Shown: one piece after another, positions 1 to 8,334 of the stretch | How the letters are laid out: the number at the start of each line of letters is the position of its first letter | Position numbering within the stretch: position 1 is the stretch's first letter | Source of the DNA: an uncultured SAR86 cluster bacterium | GTDB taxonomy: Bacteria; Pseudomonadota; Gammaproteobacteria; Magnimaribacterales; D2472 | Reading direction: 5' to 3' | NCBI GenBank assembly: GCA_902601475.1 | Contig: CACKNK010000003.1 | Location: forward strand, 60,340-124,339 | DNA length: 64,000 nucleotides | Notes under the pieces: model-generated | The model's input: the letters and a program-made list of their open reading frames with translations, nothing else | What the model was told of the DNA's origin: nothing | Databases searched by the model: none | Translations under genes and position numbers: made by a program

Positions 1-664
1 CCAAATAATTTGGATGTCGGGAATAACTCCACAACCCTTTAGTCATTGTTTTACCCTGATTGGATGGATTTTGTCTAAAGTTATACATCTGCTGATCAGA
101 GATAATCTGCAATAAAACAGCACCAAAGATTATGATTGCGGCAGCAATATCGAAATTATTAATTTCTCCTGAGCTGTAATAGACAACAAAACAAAATGGT
201 AATGTGGCAACGAATACGCATAAAGTTGGGACTAAATGTATAAAAAGAAAATCTACCAGAGCATACTGAACAGAGGAATTAGTCCTACCCTTCATCATGA
301 CATATCGCCAGTCTTCATGAGAAAACCCATCCCATGATCTTACCCAGTTGTAAGTTAAACGAATTGCCCAGAACAGAACGCAAACAAACATTAAAAATGC
401 TCTTGATAAGCTTGGGTCAGCATCCACGTCCATCCAAACTAAAAGTATTAAGAACGGGGGAATTACAGACCAATATGCATCATACCAACTGGAGTTTCTA
501 AAAATATTGCTGCATATGTAAATAAAAATTGTTCCCACAAAATCAACAATCAGTAGTCTGAGCCAAATATTTGTTTCCTGGAAAAGAGACCACGACAAAT
601 CCATCAAATAAAAGCAGATGATGTAGCCAACCAATACAACCATTAAATCTCTAAACTTGATCAT
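1..664 (-). CDS. DUF1295 / steroid 5-alpha-reductase-like membrane protein (3' end cut by window edge)
   Basis: The reading frame is open from an ATG at 664 to the window edge, giving about 221 residues. Several hydrophobic segments are visible, and near the cut end is the motif GLWSYSRHPNY, characteristic of the DUF1295 / 3-oxo-5-alpha-steroid 4-dehydrogenase superfamily. Members are multi-pass membrane reductases that usually use NADPH. The start codon shares one base with the fbiC stop (TAATG), so this is probably the last visible gene of the F420 operon and is translationally coupled to it. The substrate is unknown. A link to F420H2 or to NADPH made by NpdG is inference from position only. 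Confidence 0.8.
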   Translation of the reverse strand, partial: MIKFRDLMVVLVGYIICFYLMDLSWSLFQETNIWLRLLIVDFVGTIFIYICSNIFRNSSWYDAYWSVIPPFLILLVWMDVDADPSLSRAFLMFVCVLFWAIRLTYNWVRSWDGFSHEDWRYVMMKGRTNSSVQYALVDFLFIHLVPTLCVFVATLPFCFVVYYSSGEINNFDIAAAIIIFGAVLLQIISDQQMYNFRQNPSNQGKTMTKGLWSYSRHPNYL

Positions 665-3048
665 TAAATTCTTGCCTCATTATGAAAATCATTAATTGAT
701 TTCATAGGTATTTCATTTTGATTATTTAAGTTCGATCTCTTAGAAGATGAAATTGTTTCATAATTTGTATTTCTCCTCACAAGCTTTAAATTAAGTTCCT
801 CTGTTAATAATTGGATTTTTCCTAAATCGAGTTCCTGTCCATGATTTGCCCCTGCAGATCTCGTGATTGTCTCATCCATTAATATCCCGCCAACATCATT
901 AATTCCTGAAGAGAGAAGTTTTCTTAAACCCTCGTATCCCATCTTAACCCATGACCCCTGAATGTTAGGTATATGGTCTTGAAAAAATATTCTTGAAATG
1001 GAGTGCATGAGAATTGCTTCTCTGAAAGTTGGTCCTGATCTTGATTGCCCCCTCAAACTCATTGGGGCTTCATGTGCAACAAATGGTAAAGGAACAAATT
1101 CTGTAAACCCTCCAGATTTAATTTGCTGATTTTTGATATTTATTAAATGTTCGGCAATATGATCATAGGTTTCAACATGACCGAACATAATTGTAGCTGT
1201 AGAATTGAGTCCACATGAGTGTGCTGCATCCATAACAGAAAGCCACTCCGCTGTATTTAACTTGTCTGGACAAATAATATTCCTTACATCATCATGCAAA
1301 ATCTCAGCTGCGGTTCCGGGAAGAGAGTTTAGACCAGCCTCTTTAAGAATGGGCAGATATTCTTCAAGAGTTAAGCCAAGAGTTTGAGCGCCTTGGAATA
1401 TTTCCAAGGGACTGAATGCATGTATGTGAATATCAGGAGATACTTTACGAATAGCCTTAATAACATCTAGATAATAGTTGCCATCAAACTTTGGATGAAT
1501 GCCACCCTGAAGGCATACCTCTGTTGCCCCCCTTCTGATTGCCTCCCTAACCCTGTTTTGAATTTCCTCAAGCTCAAGCAAGTATGAAGCTCCTCGTAAC
1601 TTTTTTGCACCAGTGCTCTTAGAAAAGGCACAGAACGAGCAACTGTAAACACAAATATTTGTATAGTTAATATTTCTATTAACAACATAAGTAATGTTAT
1701 TTCCATTTAGTTGAGAACGTATTTCGTCTGCAGCTTTTGTAATATATTCAAAGCTTTTACCCCGAGCATTGAAAAGCTGAGGAATTGAAGAATGTGGATT
1801 ATCTGCAATTTTATTAATTAGCTTTCTAGTTTGTCCAACTTCACCGGTTGGAAGAATATCTGGTACCTCAGTAGATCTTCCACTCTCCCAGCCATCATCT
1901 CTAAGCAAACCGCTACCATCAGTTATTTTTTGTATTTTTGATCTAATTTTTTTGGCCATAAATAAGTTATTTGCTTTGAGAACTTTTGGCGCAATAGTTG
2001 ATCTTGGAAGCAAGATTTGTTCAGAATTATTAGAAATTTTTTCTAGTTTCTCAATTTCTGGCCATGGAGCCTCTGGATTAACGTGGTCGATAGTAACTGG
2101 TGATATTCCACCAAAATCATCAATGCCAGATTTTGTAAGACAAGATAAATGCTTTTGATTTAAATTTGGAGGAACTTGAATTGATATTTGATTACTCAAA
2201 ATCTTCCTAGCCATCACGATTGTCCACTGCAGCTCTTCAAAACTAGGTTCAGGGAAATCAGACATTAAGGTATTTTTTTTTGGCTTAAAGTTCTGAATGA
2301 TAACTTCTTGTATATTTCCATATCTATTGTGAATTTCATTTATGACCATTAAGGATTGGATTCTCTCCTCTCTTGATTCACCTATCCCAATCAAAAGTCC
2401 AGTAGTAAATGGAATTTGCTGCTCGCCTGCATTGATAAACGTTTGTAATCTATATTCGGGATCTTTATCAGGCGATCCAAAATGCGGCATACCTTTTTCT
2501 GATAACCTAGCTGAATGAGTTTCTAACATTAGACCCATAGACCCTGAAACATCTTTTAGCTCCAAAATATCCTCTTGAGTAAGAGTGCCGACATTTAAGT
2601 GAGGAATTAATGAGCTATTATCAAGAATATGCTCTGCGGTCTTTTTGACATAATCCAAGGTAGTTTTAAAGCCATTAGCAGATAAATAGTCCCTTGCTGT
2701 TTTATACCTTAATTCAGGTTTATCACCGAGCGTAATAAGTGCTTCTTTGCATCCTTTCTCTTCACCATCCGTAACAACTTCTAAAACTTCATCCAGTGGC
2801 ATGTATGGATTTACAATTTTTTTAGGAGTTTTGGCGAATGTGCAGTAATGACAAACATCTCTGCAAAGGAATGTTAATGGAAGAAAAACTTTTGGAGAGT
2901 AAGTAATAATATCTCCAAAAGCATCTTTTTTAGTTCTAAAAGATTTTTGTATTAAAGCATTGGATAATGGTGCTTTAGATAATTCTTTTGCTTCATCAAA
3001 GTTTATTAGGTCGTTAATTTTAAGATTTGATTTTTTATTAATTATCAT
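664..3048 (-). CDS. fbiC: 7,8-didemethyl-8-hydroxy-5-deazariboflavin (FO) synthase, CofG-CofH fusion
   Basis: A 794-residue double radical-SAM enzyme that makes FO, the deazaflavin chromophore of F420, from tyrosine and 5-amino-6-ribitylaminouracil. The N-terminal CofG half carries a CxxxCxxC cluster motif at C62, C66 and C69. The C-terminal CofH half carries a second at C466, C470 and C473. The length and order match the fused FbiC of actinobacteria rather than the separate archaeal CofG and CofH. The gene overlaps cofC by 11 bases upstream and the DUF1295 gene by 1 base downstream, so it sits inside a tightly packed operon. Both clusters look intact, so the enzyme should be active. Confidence 0.95.
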   Translation of the reverse strand: MIINKKSNLKINDLINFDEAKELSKAPLSNALIQKSFRTKKDAFGDIITYSPKVFLPLTFLCRDVCHYCTFAKTPKKIVNPYMPLDEVLEVVTDGEEKGCKEALITLGDKPELRYKTARDYLSANGFKTTLDYVKKTAEHILDNSSLIPHLNVGTLTQEDILELKDVSGSMGLMLETHSARLSEKGMPHFGSPDKDPEYRLQTFINAGEQQIPFTTGLLIGIGESREERIQSLMVINEIHNRYGNIQEVIIQNFKPKKNTLMSDFPEPSFEELQWTIVMARKILSNQISIQVPPNLNQKHLSCLTKSGIDDFGGISPVTIDHVNPEAPWPEIEKLEKISNNSEQILLPRSTIAPKVLKANNLFMAKKIRSKIQKITDGSGLLRDDGWESGRSTEVPDILPTGEVGQTRKLINKIADNPHSSIPQLFNARGKSFEYITKAADEIRSQLNGNNITYVVNRNINYTNICVYSCSFCAFSKSTGAKKLRGASYLLELEEIQNRVREAIRRGATEVCLQGGIHPKFDGNYYLDVIKAIRKVSPDIHIHAFSPLEIFQGAQTLGLTLEEYLPILKEAGLNSLPGTAAEILHDDVRNIICPDKLNTAEWLSVMDAAHSCGLNSTATIMFGHVETYDHIAEHLINIKNQQIKSGGFTEFVPLPFVAHEAPMSLRGQSRSGPTFREAILMHSISRIFFQDHIPNIQGSWVKMGYEGLRKLLSSGINDVGGILMDETITRSAGANHGQELDLGKIQLLTEELNLKLVRRNTNYETISSSKRSNLNNQNEIPMKSINDFHNEARI

Positions 3049-3631
3049 TGTCTTTGAAAAGCTTATTTCTTTGTTCCAATGTTAACAAATCTAAGTCCTC
3101 AGATGTATCTAGATCAAAAGCAATATTTGAATTTTTAATAACAGTTAATTCTTGGTTAATATTGGAGAAGTAATCAGTAAATTTTTTAAAACTATCTTTC
3201 CCAAAAAATAAATCATCTATTTTTTTAATAGGGAGGCCTAATGCATTGGTACCGGAGATATGTCTATCCGGCACAATAAAAGGAATATTTTTATCAGCAA
3301 GTGAAATTAGCTCAGTTAAATCTGTACTAACAACAAGTGGTAAATCAGCATGCATGATGATTACAAAATTCGCTTGGTGAGAGATCGAATTTATAGCCTC
3401 TCCCAATGCATCATTTAAAGCTGATTCAGTAAAGAATATTTCTGTGTTTTTAATTTTTAAGTCTTTGTCATCAGTAACGATAATTACCTTTTGATCTAGC
3501 TTTATAAAGTTCTGACTAAGGCTATTAATAAGGTTTTTAGAAGCGGTAATTCTTTGATTATTTGAAAGTGAATTAGATAAACGATTTTTAGAGTTTTTAA
3601 ATGCTTTAACTGGAATGAGAATGTTGATCAT
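3038..3631 (-). CDS. cofC: 2-phospho-L-lactate / 3-phosphoglycerate guanylyltransferase
   Basis: A 197-residue nucleotidyltransferase of the CofC/FbiD family, which activates a phospho-acid with GTP before transfer to FO. The N-terminus has the family nucleotide-binding segment (IPVKAFKNSKNRL, residues 6-18), and HADLPLV at residues 94-100 supplies the metal-binding aspartate. It is slightly shorter than most family members. Established work shows family members differ in using 2-phospholactate, phosphoenolpyruvate or 3-phosphoglycerate; I cannot tell which from this sequence. It overlaps cofD by 4 bases and fbiC by 11, which suggests coupled translation. Confidence 0.9.
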   Translation of the reverse strand: MINILIPVKAFKNSKNRLSNSLSNNQRITASKNLINSLSQNFIKLDQKVIIVTDDKDLKIKNTEIFFTESALNDALGEAINSISHQANFVIIMHADLPLVVSTDLTELISLADKNIPFIVPDRHISGTNALGLPIKKIDDLFFGKDSFKKFTDYFSNINQELTVIKNSNIAFDLDTSEDLDLLTLEQRNKLFKDNDN

Positions 3632-4551
3632 CTACTTAGATATTCAACTATTGACTTTGCTAAATCAACTTTAGATTTTTTTGATTTCATGACTAGCCTG
3701 TCCACAAAGACTTTGAAACCAAGATTATTCAAATCCTTTGAATATTCACTATCTTTATTATCAATAAAAATATTAGTTGCATAGTCTTGATAAAATTCAG
3801 CAACCGATTTAACGCTTGGTTCATGACCTAGCTCTCTAAAGATTTTAGCTGTTGGGCCCTTAATAGAGTCGCCATCAACAATAGGTGAGATCACAAAAAC
3901 CTTATCTTTATTCTCCTTAAGATGATCGCTTATTTTTTTAATTGACAATATTGGACCAATACTAATGAATGGATTCGAGGGGCATATAATAAAATTATCA
4001 TAATCATTCAGATTAATTTTTGAATTAAGTTTAGCTTTTGATGATCCCTTAAATATAAAGTCATTTGCAACAGGCAAGCAACGATGTTTTACGAAATATT
4101 CTTGAAAAGAAAGTATGTCTCTATCAGTTTTGATAAATGTACTAACCAAGTTATCTGACATAGGAAAGATATTCGATTTGATACCAAATCTACTAGCAAT
4201 GTGGGCAGTGATATCGGTTAGCGACTTTCCATCATTAAGCATACTGGTCCGAATGAAGTGAGTGGCTAAATCCTTATCTCCCAACTGAAACCATGTATCA
4301 CCTTCAAGAGTCTTCAATTCATTGAGCATGTTCCAGGATTCGTTTTGTCTTCCCCATCCTTGAGAAACTTCAACCTCCTCTGAAAGAGTGTAAATAACAG
4401 TATCTATATCTGGAGATACATGTAAGCCAAGATGAATAAAGTCATCTCCAGTGTTAACCAATATGTCAAAGGCATCATGATGAATGGACTTATAAAAACC
4501 ATAAGCAAGTTTAGCCCCACCAACACCGCCACATATCAATAAGCTCTTCAT
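3628..4551 (-). CDS. cofD: 2-phospho-L-lactate transferase (F420-0 / dehydro-F420-0 forming)
   Basis: A 307-residue CofD/FbiA protein that transfers the phospho-acid moiety from its guanylyl-activated form to FO. The N-terminal loop ICGGVGGAKLAYGF (residues 6-19) is the family signature, and the length is typical. It starts directly after the cofE stop at 4552 and overlaps cofC by 4 bases, so cofE, cofD and cofC probably form one transcript. No missing motif was noticed. Confidence 0.95.
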   Translation of the reverse strand: MKSLLICGGVGGAKLAYGFYKSIHHDAFDILVNTGDDFIHLGLHVSPDIDTVIYTLSEEVEVSQGWGRQNESWNMLNELKTLEGDTWFQLGDKDLATHFIRTSMLNDGKSLTDITAHIASRFGIKSNIFPMSDNLVSTFIKTDRDILSFQEYFVKHRCLPVANDFIFKGSSKAKLNSKINLNDYDNFIICPSNPFISIGPILSIKKISDHLKENKDKVFVISPIVDGDSIKGPTAKIFRELGHEPSVKSVAEFYQDYATNIFIDNKDSEYSKDLNNLGFKVFVDRLVMKSKKSKVDLAKSIVEYLSR

Positions 4552-5370
4552 TTATCTAAATAAGTCATATTCTTCATCTCTTATTAATACTTGAGCATTT
4601 TCCTTTGAAGGTTTCCTTCCTTTAAAATTTTTAATTACTACCAAAGGTTTGCCTTCTGATGCCTGCCCCATTACTAGTGAAGCTGCAGCTGCTAGCTCAT
4701 CGCCTACTCCAATCTGAGTAACCTTTAGCTGATTATTAAATAGATCAACTTTACCCCTTTCATCTCTAATGACTTCAAGATTAAATGAACCAATTGCGAA
4801 ACCTACAATTCCATTACGAAAAGGCCTTCCCATGGTATCAGTCACGATTACAGATATATTTTTTTTCAATTTATCCGATAAGAAATTTCCAATTTGAGCA
4901 GCACTTGCATCTGGATCTTTTGGAAGTAATAAAACTTTATTGGTTGTTTGGTTGATATTAGATCTATCAATTCCAGCATTCGCATGAACAAAGCCTAACT
5001 TATGCTCAACAATTAAAACATTATGTCTATATCTCAAAACTTTTGCTGATTCATCAAGAACGGCTTGGACAAATTGAGGATCCTTGTCTATCTGGTTAGC
5101 GAGCTCATTAGCATCTTCAGATGGAACAATTTCATCTAAAGATCGGTATCGATTTTCGGCTTTTGAAATAACTTTTTGCGCAACTGCAATCACATCTCCG
5201 TCATCTATCTTGATGTTATTATCAATTATGTTGTTATAAATAATTGAAGCCAAGTCATCGCCTGGCTCTATCATTGGAAATTTTTCAGTACTGAAAATCT
5301 GAATACTAATATTAGACTCCAGTAATTTTGATTCCTGAGTGCTTGATAGTGTGATTTTTATTGATTGCAA
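4552..5370 (-). CDS. cofE: coenzyme F420-0:L-glutamate ligase
   Basis: A stand-alone CofE of up to 272 residues that adds gamma-linked glutamates to F420-0. It lacks the C-terminal nitroreductase-like domain of mycobacterial FbiB. Recognisable segments are IEPGDDLASII near the N-terminus, TDTMGRPFRNGIVGFAIG in the middle, and GQASEGKPLVVIKNF near the C-terminus. The start is uncertain: the codon at 5370 is TTG and gives a 59-base overlap with npdG, while a CTG at 5322 would leave only a short overlap and fits family length better. No ATG lies in the region before the conserved core. Confidence 0.92.
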   Translation of the reverse strand: MQSIKITLSSTQESKLLESNISIQIFSTEKFPMIEPGDDLASIIYNNIIDNNIKIDDGDVIAVAQKVISKAENRYRSLDEIVPSEDANELANQIDKDPQFVQAVLDESAKVLRYRHNVLIVEHKLGFVHANAGIDRSNINQTTNKVLLLPKDPDASAAQIGNFLSDKLKKNISVIVTDTMGRPFRNGIVGFAIGSFNLEVIRDERGKVDLFNNQLKVTQIGVGDELAAAASLVMGQASEGKPLVVIKNFKGRKPSKENAQVLIRDEEYDLFR

Positions 5371-5944
5371 TTAAAACTGAAGTTAATGCCTCTGCTGCTG
5401 CAGAATTACATAATGGTCCTGCATGCCATCCAGTTAAACCAGCGTCATTAACAAGTGCGATCACTTGCTCTCTTGAATCTCTTTTATCGCCACAAACAAG
5501 AACATCGCAATCAATTTCAGCATCCGTTTGTAGAAGTTCAGCGGAAATATTTTGAAAAGCAGAAATAACTTGGACGGAATCTCCTAGTAAAATTTGAGCT
5601 CTAATTGCAGCGCAGCCTTCTTCAGGTAATTGAACTCTCATAACTTTAGGAGGAACAAGTGGTACAGTTCCATCAATTAATATTTTCCCTGAAAGTGCGT
5701 CCTTCACTTCTGACAAAATATCTAGCTGAAATGAAAATGGCACTGTTAAACACGCAATTTCCGCCTGACTTGCAGCATCTACATTAAGCATTCCTTGATC
5801 TTCGTTGATATTTAGTTTTCCACATGCTGATTTAGCAGATTCTATTGTTCTTGAGCCAATTAGAACTTCATGTCCTGATCTGATCCACCGTGAGGCAAGA
5901 CCTAAGCCCAGCGCACCAGTTCCACCTAATATTGCTATTTTCAT
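5312..5944 (-). CDS. npdG: F420-dependent NADP reductase (Fno family)
   Basis: A 210-residue protein with the Rossmann signature GGTGALGLGLASRW at residues 7-20, followed by GHEVLIGSR, typical of F420H2:NADP+ oxidoreductases. It moves hydride between F420 and NADP(H), linking the deazaflavin pool to central metabolism. It is the first gene of the operon, starting from an ATG with an AGGA element upstream. Placing the redox partner in the biosynthetic operon suggests that NpdG is the main way this cell reduces F420. No other recognisable F420-dependent enzyme lies in the window. Confidence 0.9.
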   Translation of the reverse strand: MKIAILGGTGALGLGLASRWIRSGHEVLIGSRTIESAKSACGKLNINEDQGMLNVDAASQAEIACLTVPFSFQLDILSEVKDALSGKILIDGTVPLVPPKVMRVQLPEEGCAAIRAQILLGDSVQVISAFQNISAELLQTDAEIDCDVLVCGDKRDSREQVIALVNDAGLTGWHAGPLCNSAAAEALTSVLIAINKNHTIKHSGIKITGV

Positions 5945-5976
5945 TTCTAGTCCTGTTTAATTCTTTTAGAAGATAT

Positions 5977-5986
5977 CATTATAATG
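5977..5986. promoter_or_regulatory. palindromic -10 region shared by npdG and the divergent SDR gene
   Basis: The 10-bp palindrome CATTATAATG provides a perfect TATAAT hexamer on both strands: 5980-5985 on plus and 5978-5983 on minus. On plus, a start point 7 bases beyond falls at or just before the SDR ATG at 5994, implying a leaderless or nearly leaderless message. On minus it leaves a leader of about 27 bases for npdG. The -35 match is weak in both directions. Confidence 0.5.
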
Positions 5987-5993
5987 AGTGGTA

Positions 5994-6767
5994 ATGTTTA
6001 AAACAGATAATTACAAAAATAAAACTGTAGTAATTACAGGTGGCACTAAAGGCATTGGATTAGGAATAACCAAGACTTATTTGTCTCTATCTGCAAAAGT
6101 AATCATCTTAGCGAGGAATAAGCCAAAAAAACAAATCCAAGTCAAAGGTAACAAGGCATTATTTTACCAGTGCAATGTGAGAGATAATGCTAATGTTGAA
6201 GAAGTCATAAATGAGGTATTTAAAGCCAATAAATGTATTGATGTTTTAATCAATAATGCAGGAGGTGCTCCTCTTATCAACTCATTGGATGCATCAATGA
6301 ATTTTAATAACGCAATTATTGATTTAAACTTAAACTCCTCATTTGCGGTAAGTTATTACGTAGCCAAAAAAATGATTAAAAAATCATCGGGTTGTGTTAT
6401 TACAAATATTTCAAGTGTAACAGCCACAAGACCAACTCCCGGAAGTGCTGCTTACGGGGCAGCAAAGGGAGGCTTAGTGAATCTCACCAAAACCTTAGCA
6501 ATAGAATGGGCTCCAAGAATAAGGGTAAATTCTATTATTACTGGATATATAGAAACTGAAAATTCACTTTTACATTATGGATCTAAGAAAGATATGAAAG
6601 CTGTAGCAAAAACCATCCCCATGCAAAGAATGGGAACTCCAGAGGATATTGCAAATGCTTGCATATTCTTAAGTTCTGCAAACTCATCATGGATTACCGG
6701 GACTGCCATTGAAGTTCATGGTGGAGGTGAATCCCCCGCCTATCTGAATTCAGCAAAACCTAAGTAA
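5994..6767 (+). CDS. short-chain dehydrogenase/reductase (SDR), classical type
   Basis: A 257-residue SDR with the cofactor loop TGGTKGIG near the N-terminus, NNAG in the middle, and the catalytic YxxxK in GSAAYGAAKGG. The C-terminal WITGTAIEVHGGG is the usual cofactor and substrate segment. I chose the ATG at 5994 over the GTG two codons upstream because a TATAAT at 5980-5985 would place transcription start at the ATG. The substrate cannot be named. The gene is divergent from the F420 operon and convergent with the aldehyde dehydrogenase gene. Confidence 0.85.
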   Translation: MFKTDNYKNKTVVITGGTKGIGLGITKTYLSLSAKVIILARNKPKKQIQVKGNKALFYQCNVRDNANVEEVINEVFKANKCIDVLINNAGGAPLINSLDASMNFNNAIIDLNLNSSFAVSYYVAKKMIKKSSGCVITNISSVTATRPTPGSAAYGAAKGGLVNLTKTLAIEWAPRIRVNSIITGYIETENSLLHYGSKKDMKAVAKTIPMQRMGTPEDIANACIFLSSANSSWITGTAIEVHGGGESPAYLNSAKPK

Positions 6768-6810
6768 AGCTAAATTATTTACAAGCAAAAAATTTTATAT
6801 TTACGAGTTT

Positions 6811-8334
6811 TTATCCCCATATTTTTCTGAGTAATTTATTACCCCAGAAAAACTTTAAAGCTCCTTTCATATCCTTATAACTTTTTTCTGTGTACGGATA
6901 TGATGAGGCTGATTTTTTACCAATTATAATTGGCATAGCATGAGCATATGAGCGTAGACCCTCTTTGCCATTTACTGAGCCAAGACCACTTTGCTTAACA
7001 CCTCCAAAAGGAGCCTCATTCACACCATAACTCATTGCCATATCATTAATAGAACATGCACCAGTTTCCAAAGCTTTTGCAAGAATCATTCCCTTGTTTA
7101 TATTCTGTGTCCAAACATTTCCATTTAAGCCATAGTAAGAATCATTCGCTAATCTAAGTGCTTCATTTTCTGATTTAACCCGCATGATAGAAATCACTGG
7201 TCCAAAAGTTTCATCCGTCATAACTTTCATCTGATGATTTACATTGATGATTACGGTGGGTTCGAAGTAGAGTCCTTTGAGGCTTGGGTTTCTTTTGCCA
7301 CCAACAAGAATATGTGCGCCTTTTTGCACTGCATCCTCAACATGATCTTCGATGATATCTAATTGTTTATCCCAAAAAGTTGCTCCAATGTCAGAATAAC
7401 CTTCAGAGGATTGATTAAGTTGTTTGGTCTCATGCACAACTTTTTCAACAAACTCATCATAGACATCTTCGACAACATAAATTCTTTCGGTCCCACAACA
7501 ATATTGACCTGCATTCATGCAAGAACCAATTACAGCTCCTTTTGCAGCATCATCAATATCTGCATCTGAGCAAACAATCATTGCATCCTTCCCGCCTAAC
7601 TCAAGAGAAAATGGAATTAAATTTTCGCTACACTGTTTAGCAATCTTTTTGCCTGTTGCAATGCTTCCTGTAAAAGAGACCTTATCAGGAACCTCATCAA
7701 TTAGTTGGGCACCGGCCAAACCATCACCAATGATCACTTGTACAAGATCTTGAGGCGCATCAGCCATTAAAAATATATCTTCAACCAGTTTTCCTGATCT
7801 TGGTGTTACCTCTGAAGGTTTAATAATCACAGAATTACCCGCAAGCAGTGCTTGAATGGTCGGGTTAATGGAAAGTATAAATGGACCATTCCAAGGCGTA
7901 ATGACAGCCACAATACCCCTAGGTTTATAGGTTACTCTAGTTTTTTTTAAGAAGCTCATAGGGCCATGCATTGATCTCTTTTCATCACGTAACCACTTTG
8001 GAGCTCGCTTTGCATAAAAAGCTAAGGAGTCAATTGCAGAGAAAATCTCCATCGACATAGCCTCTTGAATTGGTTTTCCAGTTTCCTCCATGACCACATT
8101 CATGATGTGGTCTTGATTCTCAATAATCACATCAATAACTCTATGCATCAGTTCAGCTCTATAAATCAAAGGAACTTCAGCCCATTTCGTTTGAGCAATT
8201 CTTGATTTAGACATAGCAGATTTTATCTCTTCATGAGATGCACAATCATAGTTTCCCACTACCCTGAGATCAGCAGGACTTTGGAGGGTTAAAGTTTTTT
8301 TATAACCCTGATCTGAAATTGTAAAAATACCCAT
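6811..8334 (-). CDS. NAD(P)-dependent aldehyde dehydrogenase
   Basis: A 507-residue ALDH-superfamily enzyme oxidising an aldehyde to its acid. Visible residues are N149 in TPWNGP, general base E245 in LELGGKD, and nucleophile C279 in GQYCCGTER. The C-terminal extension, with SYPYTEKSYKDMKG, is seen in several succinate-semialdehyde or coniferyl-aldehyde type members, but the substrate is not predictable. It begins one base after the stop of the upstream APH-like kinase gene, so the two are probably co-transcribed, perhaps in degradation of an alcohol or aldehyde. Confidence 0.88.
   Translation of the reverse strand: MGIFTISDQGYKKTLTLQSPADLRVVGNYDCASHEEIKSAMSKSRIAQTKWAEVPLIYRAELMHRVIDVIIENQDHIMNVVMEETGKPIQEAMSMEIFSAIDSLAFYAKRAPKWLRDEKRSMHGPMSFLKKTRVTYKPRGIVAVITPWNGPFILSINPTIQALLAGNSVIIKPSEVTPRSGKLVEDIFLMADAPQDLVQVIIGDGLAGAQLIDEVPDKVSFTGSIATGKKIAKQCSENLIPFSLELGGKDAMIVCSDADIDDAAKGAVIGSCMNAGQYCCGTERIYVVEDVYDEFVEKVVHETKQLNQSSEGYSDIGATFWDKQLDIIEDHVEDAVQKGAHILVGGKRNPSLKGLYFEPTVIINVNHQMKVMTDETFGPVISIMRVKSENEALRLANDSYYGLNGNVWTQNINKGMILAKALETGACSINDMAMSYGVNEAPFGGVKQSGLGSVNGKEGLRSYAHAMPIIIGKKSASSYPYTEKSYKDMKGALKFFWGNKLLRKIWG

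Noticed and set aside
1205..2158. Plus-strand frames of 60-68 codons inside fbiC
   Set aside because: They overlap the fused radical-SAM gene with both cluster motifs intact and have no supporting features.
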